Positions 54,721-64,000 of a DNA stretch of 64,000 nt are shown piece by piece; position 1 is the first letter of the stretch; every line of letters starts with the position of its first letter. The notes below the pieces were generated by a model. That model searched no databases. It was not told the origin of the DNA and was given only the letters and a program-made list of their open reading frames with translations. The stretch comes from Protea cynaroides (taxonomy: Eukaryota > Streptophyta > Magnoliopsida > Proteales > Proteaceae): positions 48,438,663 through 48,502,662 of the forward strand of contig CM053270.1 in the NCBI GenBank assembly GCA_028583415.1, in the 5' to 3' direction. The translations under genes and the position numbers were made by a program.

Positions 54721-57054
54721 TGTAAGATCCGCACTCCTCTAACCCGGTTTAACTGTGTCATGCCAGGTCTTCCCATCATTCCTGGACCAAGTGCACCGAG
54801 CGTGTGAAGATGGATCACAAACCAGGTATAAAAATTTACTCAACACCCAAAACTGTATGCATATGGTCGGATACCTGGATAGGTAGGGTCGACCACATGG
54901 TAAGAATGAAGATTACGGATCCAGGACCCTACGGTCTATGATTTCGACCCCACGATCGATGAGTTCTGCGACCGTAATCATCGACCGTGAGACCCCGGAT
55001 CAGACTCCGAGTATTAAAAACTTTCCTAAACTAAGGGATTTCTTTCTTAATTGAAAGAGGACTCTATATGGAGAGTTTTTCTCTATATAAAGGATGTCCC
55101 TCAGTCTTTTTCACTCTTTTAGATAGTAAACCCTAGATAGAGAGAAGGGAAGAGAAGGGGAGAAGGAGAAGAAGAAAAGGCTAAGGAGAGGAATCTGCTG
55201 AGAAGAGATTGGCTCTCTATCACAAGCAAAGGTATGAACCGAATCTCTGGAGATGTAAACTCTATGGAATAAGACTTCTATGGAGGATAGAAGATATCAA
55301 CTTATTATGATCTATGTGATTCCTTGAGAAAATCCCAAGGATAACCATGAGGGATGAGTTTGATGATTAGGGTTGATAAGAAACTACTAATGATGGCCAT
55401 AGGATGACCTTAGGATAAATCCAATTGAAGAACAGAGGACTTGACCCAGGAAAAACTCGAATTACATGTAGTCTGTGATCAGAAATCCAAAGGTCGCAGC
55501 TACGGTCGACCATAACATGACCAGCCTGATCAGAGGATCGACCATAGGCATTCAGAAAGATTCAGGAATCATATGGTCATAGCTACGGTTGCACCATATG
55601 CGACCATAGGGTATCGACCTTAGGCAGTAAGGTCGACACAGTATGAGACCATAGGACCAATCAGACACCTATCAGTGCTTTGTTTCGATTTTTGACTAAT
55701 ATAACATGTTACATATGAACCCTAACTTAAATTCATATAACTTTTAGGTTGTTAAATTGATTGAAAGAGAATCGCAAGGCTTGGAAGGAGATCGAGTATT
55801 GCTAACAGGTGAGGAAACAAGACCTAAACTAATTGGATAATAACAAACTGCTTTATTTTTATTGAGTCCAATGCCATGTTTGCTTCTATGCATGTATGCT
55901 CGTAATGTGCATCTCACATGTCATCCAATATTTCTGCTAATACTGCTCATGCATATTTAATTCTATTTATTTATAACATATGATGATGATGATGCTATGA
56001 ATAGGCATGTAATTGTATGTGTGCGGTTGGTGTGTTAGATGCTAGTGAAACATCAGGGGGAGGACGTGGCATGGTGGTTTCTGACCTCGTCACCAGACTC
56101 TAGCTCTATCTCTACTCAGGTTTTACCCACTAACATCGTCGTATCGCCATTACCTTGCAGAACTGTTACATCGTAGGGCATCAGGGGAGGTGGTCTCGGA
56201 AGGTGTAGTCTCTGACTCTGTCGGGGGGCCTTAGCTCTTTCTCTATGGAATTATTGAGGGATGCTGGGGTGAGGCCTTGGATACACTGTTTGGCATTAGG
56301 ATTGGTTAGTTGGGAGTCCAGTTTAGAAGCCCTCACCAGCAGGGGTTTACGTGTTGGTATGGGTAGGGCATCAGGGGAAGTGTTGGCGGTGTGTGATCCG
56401 GACACTTTAGCTTTATATCTATTCCACGGTGGGTGCATGTAGGGCGGTAATGGTGTTTGATCCATTAGGCAGATTCACACACTCGTGTATAGAGGTGCGG
56501 GGGCCACCAAACCTTTCTATAGCATATTACTAACTTAAAAACCAGGCCAAAGATATGAATTGAATGTATGCATATGTTTGTTGCATTGTTTTGTTTGCTC
56601 ACTGAATCATGATGTGTGCTCACCCTTTCGACATCGAATATTTTTAGTTGATGATGCAGGACCTACTGTTGAAGATTATATGAATGCGCCGATGTATGGA
56701 CATGTAGGGGGGATGGACGGAGAATTAATGGAGGAGACGCATGATTCTTCATGCGAGTGCAACCACTGTGTTCATGATTAGTTTATCTATGTTTGACTAC
56801 TGGAACATGTAATGGATTAATTATTTTATGTCTTGAGTTTTGGAGATAATTAGATTAATTATTTATTATCATTGTTGGACACTCAGTTCATTATCTGTAA
56901 GACTTTCGCTTATTTATTTATTACCTCTGATTATTATTGTGGAATGTGTGTGGTTTGATATGATGGGTACAACCTATGCGAGATCCTGGTTGAACCGTTG
57001 GTTCATTGACAGTTCATCAAACCATTCCGGTTAGACCAGAATTGGAGTGTGACA
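54721..57054 (+). mobile_element. 5' LTR of TekG
   Basis: TGTAAGATCCGCACTCC to GGAGTGTGACA, 2334 bp. TATATAAAGG at 55084-55093; purine-rich leader; donor AAAG/GTATGAACC at 55231/55232. GGTCGACC/GCGACCGTA motif clusters at about 54861-55010 and 55494-55655. Three GGGCATCAGGGG plus TAGCTCTATCTCTA modules at about 56049-56430. Confidence 0.9.
56648..56781 (+). CDS. LTR-embedded conserved exon, TekG copy
   Basis: Acceptor AATATTTTTAG, then 134 open nt to TAG. Peptide DDAGPTVEDYMNAPMYG, then EETHDSSCEC-x2-CVHD. With the donor at 55231 it would be joined across 1416 bp inside the LTR, and the phase fits (G plus TT gives Val), but no in-frame ATG is seen in that first exon. Confidence 0.55.
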
Positions 57055-57057
57055 ACT

Positions 57058-57069
57058 TAGTATCAGAGC
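57058..57069 (+). other. Primer-binding site (initiator tRNA-Met type), TekG
   Basis: TAGTATCAGAGC, one change from TGGTATCAGAGC, three bases after the LTR. Confidence 0.8.
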
Positions 57070-57330
57070 ATCTCAGGTTCTACCCATTGACCTAACTACT
57101 TCCACATGAGTCATGAACTGAGTTAGGATAAAAAATAAAAATTGTAATAAGAACGCACCATAAGCACCTGTGTTGTTTGAGACATAAACTAAAAAGAGAA
57201 TAATGCACATATGTGAATGAGAAATATATACTAAAATGAGAATAAGACAAATGTACATCCAAATCAGAGTACAGTCCACAATCCAGACAGTTACTCTATA
57301 TTATAAAAAGGAAAAAAGAAATAAATGATA

Positions 57331-58574
57331 TCATGGAGCTGGAGGTGCTGGAAGAGGAGGTCCCTCATGTCTATCATAGTCCTCAGCATACACTCTCGCG
57401 AGCCAGGCCACCTGAGTCTGAGTCTCTCGGAGACTAGCTGTCAGATCTGTTACCCGCTGGTTTGTAGAGCGCTGGGCATCTAGAAGCTCTCCTACTCTCC
57501 TATCAGTCACACGCTGAGCCTCCCGAATCTCACACAATAGCCCCATCATGTCATCTGGTGGTGGGTGTGAAGGGCTATCGGAATGAGAAGCCCGAAAAGG
57601 ACCAGCTCCAGTAGAATGCTATGGTGATGGAGGAGGGATGGCATCTACATCCATGAACATCCGATCATCATCCTCCTCATCATCACTCTCGTCTGCCTCT
57701 GCTGCTGCCACTGCTGCCGCTACTCGAGTAAGAGGACGTCTCATAGCATTCCTCTCGTCATCACTGACCTATATCTCTCTCTCATGCCCATCTTGCTGAT
57801 GGCCTCCCAATCAAGGTAAGTTGAGAAGGTGTCCTCAAAGATCCTCTCATCCACTAGGTCCACTTGTAGTCGAGCGAGCAAGGCAGAGATAAGCTGCCCA
57901 TAGGGTAAGTTACCTCTCAAGTCAAGCAACGTAGCTCTGTGCATAGTCTGAAGGATAATATATGGGAGACAGACATGCTGCCTAGTACAGATACAGTACA
58001 GTAGGTACTGAATCAGCTGTGAGACCATCTCGTAGTGTCCACCCTGGGGAATAAGATTATGCTGGATAATCTTATAGTAGACCCGTGGCTCTGGACGCAG
58101 GTTGACTGCTTTCATCTTCTAGCAGTCATCCCGAAGAATTTGGTTATTTATCCTACACGCACCTATGTAGAGAAACTGTGGCTCCCTTGGTGCACAGTAA
58201 ACCAACTGACCGTCATTTGAGATGTCTAGGAGATCAGTCAACTCTTGACAGTTGAAAGAGAACAAAACCCCTTTCACCTAGCTGGTAATCTGAAGCTCTC
58301 TGCCCCTCTCAACATCCTCTAGGTCACCCTCCACTTGAAGGTGACAGTAAAACTGCTTCACTAAATCTGGGCGAGTACAAGCCTCGTACAGAATCACTGG
58401 CACCCAGCCCATATCACCAAACGCCCTTTCCACATCAAACAGGGCTAAATGGGCTAAGTTAACACATCTACCCCCTTCCACCTTCTTTCGATTAAACCAA
58501 GGGTATTGTGTTTCTACTTCCATGGACCTGAAGCGACGTGGGTCATGAACTCGAAGAACCTTAGTGCGAACCAT
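57331..58574 (-). pseudogene. Antisense extra gene of TekG (putative plant transposon protein-like)
   Basis: ATG at 58574-58572, five bases after acceptor CTCTTGCAG; stop at 57333-57331, about 414 codons with two or three stops or frameshifts. N-terminal block: a basic start (MVRTKVLRVHDPRR), YPWFNRKK, VNLAHLALFDVERAF and DLVKQFYCHLQVEG. Middle: VKGV, then RVYYKIIQHNLIPQGGHYEM, TRQHVCLPYIILQTMH and LPYGQLISALL. Next an acidic linker with RMFMDVDAIP, and a coiled-coil tail (MMGLLCEIREAQ, SLRETQTQVAWL). The core layout resembles the plant Pfam family 'putative plant transposon protein' (PF20167-like, from memory). TekA and TekC carry the same gene at the same site. Role unknown; a DNA- or RNA-binding accessory protein is a guess. 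Confidence 0.65.
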
Positions 58575-58579
58575 GATAA

Positions 58580-59002
58580 CTGCAAGAGAAGAAAATAAGA
58601 AAAACAAGTTAGATAAATTTGAAAATTTGACAGCATAACGACGTAAAATGGGAAAAGCCTCACTTTTCACCTAAACATTTGGGCAGGAGGACTTACATAG
58701 GTCCCAAACCAACCTACAAGGCTCATACAATGGAAAATTTCAATTAGGTAGGTCAAATTTGAAGAAATTTTGACAATTGGGAAAAACCCCAAAATCTAGG
58801 TCAAAAATTAGGAATTTCAAAAATTACCAAACCAACAAATGAAACTCAAATTTTCTTGAGGGCTTTCATCCATTGGGTGGCCAATAGCAATAACCCCCAA
58901 TAAAAATTAAATTTTTACGGTCTGAAAAATATTAATTAGAAGAAAACCCTACAAATGGCAAAAACCTAAGTATGAAAGCTTAAAAAGGAGAAAGGAACAT
59001 AC
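58580..59002 (-). other. 5'-UTR intron of the TekG antisense gene
   Basis: Minus-strand donor CCAG/GTATGTTCC and acceptor TTCTCTTGCAG/TTATC, 423 bp, AT-rich. Equivalent to the 437-bp intron in TekA. Confidence 0.55.
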
Positions 59003-59335
59003 CTGGAGGAATGAAATGTAGGTCGTAGATCGATGGAAATATCACCAAGTTCATACGGTTGATACTGTAGCGACTCACTGGTGGAGAGTTGAGTTGAGAT
59101 CGTAGGAAGGAGGAAAAGAAATTAGAGGGAAATCTCAAAAATAGGTTTTAAAACTGATTTTGAACCATACGGTCGCACAATTCGACCAAAACCATCGACC
59201 GTATGATCGACCGTGTGATCGACCATAGCGTCTCGGTAAGTTGCCAAGATTTTGAAGGTCACACCTATGGTCGCACAACATGCGACCGTAGGCCATCGAC
59301 CGTATGACTGACTGTTGTCTATTTTGATTTTGTTC
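59003..59335 (-). promoter_or_regulatory. Promoter and motif cluster of the TekG antisense gene
   Basis: On the minus strand a TTTTAAAACC TATA-like box (about 59140-59150) precedes a CT-rich leader. Upstream, 59165-59330 holds repeated ATGGTCGCA, GCGACCGTAGG and ATCGACCGTATG motifs, the same variant as in the TekG LTR clusters but not that of TekA or TekC. Confidence 0.5.
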
Positions 59336-59456
59336 AAACTTTTGCCTATTAATCTTGTTCTTCTCTCGCCTTCCATTGTGAGACTAACCCAATACCACCA
59401 CTCTATTTTGTCTCACATGTGTAGCTTTGCCAATAACACATCAACCAAGAGTTTAA

Positions 59457-60745
59457 ATGGCTGGACCTAGAGTAAATAGAAGGAAACAGAATGCAAACCT
59501 ATCCCCCCACCTATGGAGACCAATGACAATGAAGGTCAGTAAGGGCAAGAAGGAAATATTAGAGCTCAGAATACTGCACCTCAGAATGTTCGCACCTAAG
59601 CCAACCCAACCAACTTACCTGCACCACCTACGGATTTGGCTACTGTGGTGATGAATTTGGCACAGCAAATGCAGCATATACAACAAATGCAAGCCAACAT
59701 GCAAGCTGCTATGGGAATTATTTTTCCAGTTGCAAACACAACATCTCTAACTATAGGACAAGCTAGTACAACACCTAGTGGTAGCAACACTGTACCCCAA
59801 GCACTACAAACACCAGTAGTACAAGGCCAAGTGCAAAACCCTAAAGCACCGCAAGGCTGGTATAATCAAGGTAATTATCAGTACCAAACGCCTATGTATG
59901 GGGCATATGCACAGTATCAGCTTGATCACTCTCGATTGATCGAGCGTTTCCTGAAGTTGAAGCCGAAGGAATTCACAGGCAAGCCATCAGATCCATTGTG
60001 GCCAGCTCACTGGATCGATGAGATGAAAATCAATTTTATGATGATGACTATAAATGAAGAAGATAAGGTATTTTGTGCCACATTTATGTTGAAAGGTGAC
60101 ACACACCACTGGTGGAAATCAACTAGAAGTTATCTGTTAACAAAGCACGCCCAACTAACATGGGTTATTTATAAAGAAGCTTTCTTCGAGAAGTATTTTC
60201 ACAGGAGTTTCAGAGATCAAATGGAAAGGAGTTCTTGAGTCTATACCAAGGACAAATGACTGTAGACGCATATCAACAACGTTATGAAGAACTGTTCTTC
60301 TTTGCTCCCTCTAGCAGACAGGAGAAAAATACCAAAACCCGAAGGTTCGTCATGGGACTTAGGGGAAGTACCCATGAGCATGTATTGGGACTGGAAAAGA
60401 AGATTTATAATGAAGCTGTACAGATTGCTCGAGTACTGGAATCGAGCCAGAGGGAAAGTTATTTTGTTCAGAACAGAGGTGTAAAGAGGCCCAATGGAAA
60501 CTCATACAACGGAGGGAACTCAAAGACATTTAAACCCTTCCGTACTCAAGGCTTCAATGCTGCAGCCAAGACTACTCCGACAGCCCAACCTCAACAGAAG
60601 CAAAGTAATGCTGGAGTCAAATGCTTCAATTATGATCAAGTAGGACATTATTCAAGAGAGTGTCCTAAGCCAAGGAAGCAGCTACAGCAAGGGAAAATTT
60701 ATGCAGTTACTTCTGATGCTGCCGCATCGCCTGATGTGGTCATAG
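59457..60745 (+). pseudogene. gag: gag of TekG, decayed
   Basis: ATG gives MAGPRVNRRKQNAN, then a frameshift and a TAA, Gln-rich segment (QQMQHIQQMQANMQ), capsid core (ERFLKLKPKEFTG, DPLWPAHWIDEM, WWKS, EAFFEKYF), a one-base deletion near 60230, then MTVDAYQQRYEELFF, KTRRFVMGLRG and a zinc knuckle CFNYDQVGHYSREC in which the second Cys is Tyr. Ends at the donor GTATGACC. Confidence 0.8.
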
Positions 60746-60816
60746 GTATGACCTGAACCTTTTGTTTTGTACTACCTTGTGTGAGCATATAGATTAATAT
60801 AAGAAAAAAATCACAG
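60746..60816 (+). other. Predicted gag-protease intron of TekG (71 bp)
   Basis: GTGGTCATAG/GTATGACC and ATCACAG/GTATCG. Splicing joins DVV-I-G-IVPINGIPARVL in frame; 71 is not a multiple of three and a TGA follows the donor, so unspliced RNA would not give Gag-Pol by simple readthrough. Confidence 0.5.
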
Positions 60817-63800
60817 GTATCGTACCTATTAATGGCATACCCGCCAGAGTACTCTTTGACTCTGGGACTACTCTTTCTTTTATATTTGTGTCGTTTGGAA
60901 AGAAGTTAAATCTATCCCTCAAACCTTTAGATTGTAAACTGCTTGTACGATCACCTATGGGATTAGAAGTGGAACTAAACAAAGGTTACGGACCATGTCC
61001 AGTTCTTATCGGCGAGAAGATTTTGGATGCAACCTTAATTCAACTCGAGATGGCAGACTTTGACGTTATCTTGGGAATGGATAGGTTAGCTCGGTACTCC
61101 GCAAACCTATTATGTGCGGAAAAGAAACTGACATTTAAAGACAAGGAAGGAGTAGAGTTTAGTTTTGCGGGAACCAAACTTCCCTGTAAATGAAAGCTCA
61201 TCCTCTCTGCATTGAAGGCTAAAAAATACCTCGAGAAATGAAGAATTATGTACTTAGTGTCCGTGGTCGACCTCACCAAGGAAGCACCACGAATGGAGGA
61301 TATTGAAGTTGTGCGTGAATTTCTAGAAGTATTTCCTAAGGAATTACCAGGACTACCACCTTATTGAGCGACAGAGTTCGTTATAGATCTTATACCTGGA
61401 GCTGCACCAGTATCTAAAGCACTCTATCGAATGGTTCCTACTAACTGAAGGAATTGAAGGTACAATTACAGGAATTACTGGACAAGGATTATATTAGACC
61501 CAGTATATCACCATGGGGAGCACCAGTATTGTTCGTGAAAAAGAAGGACAGTTGCGTTCGACTATGTATAGATTATCGAGAATTGAATAAGCTTACAATC
61601 AAGAATCGATACCCGTTGCCTCGGATTGATGACTTGTTCGATCAGCTGCAAGGTGCCAAAGTGTTCTCCAAAATTGATCTTCGGTCAGGATGCCATCAGT
61701 TGAAGATTAAGGAAGGTGATATTCCCAAGACAACATTCAGAACCAGACATGGACATTATAAATTTTTAGTCATGTCTTTTGGATTGACTAACACACCCGT
61801 AACTTTTATGGAACTCATGAATCAGATATTTTACGATATGTTGGATACTTCTGTCATCGTATTCATTGATGACATACTAGTATACTCACAGGACAAAGAA
61901 ACTCATGTCACAAATCTAAGAACCGCTTTGCAGCAACTAAGAAAAGAGAAGCTTTACGCAAAATTTACTAAGTCTGAGTTCTGGCTGAATGAAGTCGCTT
62001 TCTTAGGCCACGTAGTATCCGCTGAAGGAATTAAAGTGGATCCTAGCAAGATTGAAGTCATTGTGAAATGGGAAGCACCTAAGAATGTTGTAGAAATTAG
62101 AAGTTTCTTAGGTTTAGCTTGTTACTATCGACAATTCTTGGAAGATTACTCTAGAATGGTCGTACCTCTCACCAGCCTGACAAAGAAAGGAGAAAAGTTT
62201 GTGTAGACAGACAAATGTAAAGAGTGTTTCCAAACATTGAAGGCTAGATTGATATCAGCTCCCATCTTGACCATTTCGATTCTAGGACAACCATTTACCT
62301 TGTACACCGATGCGTCTGGGTTAGGTTTGGGATGTGTGCCTATGCAAGGAGAACAATTAATTGCGTATGCCTCAAGACAACTGAAGACACATGAGAAGAA
62401 CTATCCCACTCATGACTTGGAGTTAGCAGTGGTGGTACATGTTGTCAAGATATGGAGAAATTATTTGTATGGAGAGAAATTTCAGATTAAATTAGATCAT
62501 AAGTGTCTCACACACCTTTTTAATCAGAAGGAGTTGAACATGAGATAGAGAAGATGACTGGAATTACTAAAGGATTATGATTGGGATATCCAGTATTATC
62601 CAGGAAAAGCTAATGTAGTTGTTGACGCACTAAGCAGGAAAGCTATGATAAAATCCCAAGAAGAAACTAGTACAAATGTTGTAGTGTGTGTCACAGGAAG
62701 AGTATTTAATTACGATAACGAGCAGTTTGTGATTGATATTCCGAATGAATCAACTGACCAAGGGTTTATTCATCTATTCTCAAACATGTTTGCTACATTG
62801 AAGATTGTACCTAATCTGATAGACAAGGTGAAGACAGCTATTAAATCAAACCCTTATCTGAGAACGGTGCAAGAAGACCTTGAAAAAGGTCGGACTAACC
62901 CTGACTTTACCTTGGATTCTGAGAAAGTAATAAGATACAAAGGGAGAGTATGTGTCCCTGAAAATGAAGACTTAGATATTAGACACAGACTAATGAAGGA
63001 AGCCCACACCACCGCTTATTCGGTACATCCTGAAAGTACAAAGATGTATCATGATCTGAAGAAACTATATTGGTGGAGAGGAATGAAAGCGGATGTAGCT
63101 AAATTTGTGTCTCAATGCTTGAATTGTCAGTAGGTCAAGGCTGAAAGACAAAGACCTGCAGGATTGTTGCAGCCACTACCAGAACCAGCATGAAAATGGG
63201 ACTACATCACTATGGACTTCGTCACCAGGTTACCATTGACTCCCCGAGTAGTTGACGTGGTCTGGGTGATTGTAGATCGTTTGACTAAGATAGTTCGTTT
63301 CATAGCTATACGACCTCAGTATACCCTAGAGAGGTTAGCTAAGCTGTATGTGGATAATATTGTCAGATTGCATGGTGTACCTGAAAGCATCATGTCCGAC
63401 AGAGACCCACACTTTACTTCAAAGTTTTGGGAAGGATTACAGAAGGCTATGGGCACAACGTTGAAGTTTAGTACTGCAGTCCATCCTCAGACCGATAGAC
63501 AGTCAGACGTACCATTCAGATTTTAGAAGATATGCTCCGAGCTTGCATAATTGATTTCAAAGGATCATGGGATGAGAAATTACCATTGATTGAGTTCGCT
63601 TATAACAACAGCTATCAAGCGACTATACAGATGTCACCCTATGAAGCACTGTATGGTAGGAAGTGTCGAACTCCTTTATTTTGGAACGAAGTTGGAGAAC
63701 GGAGTATTGTTGGACCAGAGTTTGTTGAGGAGACTTGTCGAGTGGTCGACATTATCAAGAAAAGGGTCCGAACAGCTCAGAACCGTCAGAAGCAATATGC

Positions 63801-64000
63801 AGACAATCGACGTAGAGATCTCGAATTCACCATAGGTGATAAGGTATTTCTGAAAATATCTCATATGCGTGGTTTAAAACGGTTCGAACAGAAAGACAAA
63901 CTGTGTCCCAGATATATTGGATCTTATGAAGTTCTAGCTAGACGTAGAAAGGTAGCATATCAGTTAGCACTACCACCATCAATGTCTAGTGTACATGATG
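60817..64000 (+). pseudogene. pol: pol of TekG (protease to integrase C-terminus), cut by window end
   Basis: Protease with canonical DSG (VLFDSGTTLSFIF). RT 61454-62206: RLCIDYRELNK, KIDLRSGCHQ, VIVFIDDILVYS. RNase H 62237-62548: LYTDASG, HDLELAV. Integrase zinc region about 63000-63130 (VHPESTKMYHDLKK, QCLNCQ), core 63212-63530 (VDRLTKIVRF, MSDRDPHFTSKFW) and the GPY/F-type region to 64000. Stops include two where Trp is expected (W to TAG in KFV*TDK and W to TGA in PA*KWD) and CAG to TAG in two places. Confidence 0.85.

Larger units (their letters stand above)
54721..64000 (+). mobile_element. TekG: Tekay/Del-like element, 5' LTR to integrase, cut by window end
   Basis: 5' LTR (54721-57054), primer-binding site, antisense gene with its own promoter, gag, short intron, protease, RT, RNase H, integrase and the start of the C-terminal region. 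The copy keeps the full internal plan, unlike TekC, but has multiple stops. TekA0 at the window start has the most similar LTR. Confidence 0.9.

Noticed and set aside
60817..64000. Endogenous plant pararetrovirus as source of the RT
   Set aside because: Integrase, chromodomain, tRNA-Met primer-binding site and LTRs mark Ty3/gypsy; no movement or coat protein is seen.

Overview
This is nuclear DNA of a flowering plant. The evidence is GT-AG introns in a typical plant FAD-dependent monooxygenase gene, Ty3/gypsy chromoviruses primed by initiator tRNA-Met, a Tat-type gypsy element, MULE and Harbinger-like DNA transposons, and a 500-bp scaffold gap. The species cannot be named. I call the long-LTR Ty3/gypsy copies Tek (Tekay/Del-like by reverse transcriptase and chromodomain style) and the Tat-like copy TatB.

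Layout. 1-2387: 3' end of element TekA0, which sits inside the 5' LTR of TekA (2388-13012, old, full of stops). 13013-15804: a truncated ORF start and two decayed LTR-like ends. 15805-26458 (minus): one intact host gene, a six-exon, 413-residue FAD-dependent monooxygenase. Its 7.6-kb intron 4 holds a 1.8-kb MULE-like element (10-bp target duplication, with a foldback MITE inside) and a 4.3-kb TIR element with TAA duplication, itself carrying a 2-kb solo LTR (duplication GCATC). 27914-35024: TatB, with both LTRs and duplication GAGTG; gag to RNase H is deleted, and a decayed multi-exon antisense gene lies behind the integrase. 35506-46614: solo LTR TekD (duplication GATAT), split by TekC (36783-45500, minus). 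47345-51961: TekE (minus, 3' half), cut by TekF (51962 into the gap, plus). 54119-54618: Ns. 54721-64000: TekG, 5' LTR through most of pol, running off the window.

The most interesting material is inside the Tek elements. (1) Each LTR of about 2.0-2.3 kb that retains the region carries, after an AG acceptor, a 134-nt (once 137-nt) exon in the same phase, encoding about 44 residues with a TV(D/E)DY core and a Cys-x-Cys-x2-Cys tail, ending at a stop. (2) Between the primer-binding site and gag lies an antisense gene with its own promoter region, a 5'-UTR intron of 423-437 bp and a product resembling the plant family annotated 'putative plant transposon protein'. (3) Clusters of short GGTCG/CCGGT-type motifs occur twice in each LTR and again upstream of the antisense gene, and their variant matches within an element but differs between elements. 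(4) A short intron separates gag from protease. Together these suggest a retrotransposon lineage with extra, element-encoded regulatory functions. Most copies here are decayed, largely by changes that read as C-to-T or G-to-A.
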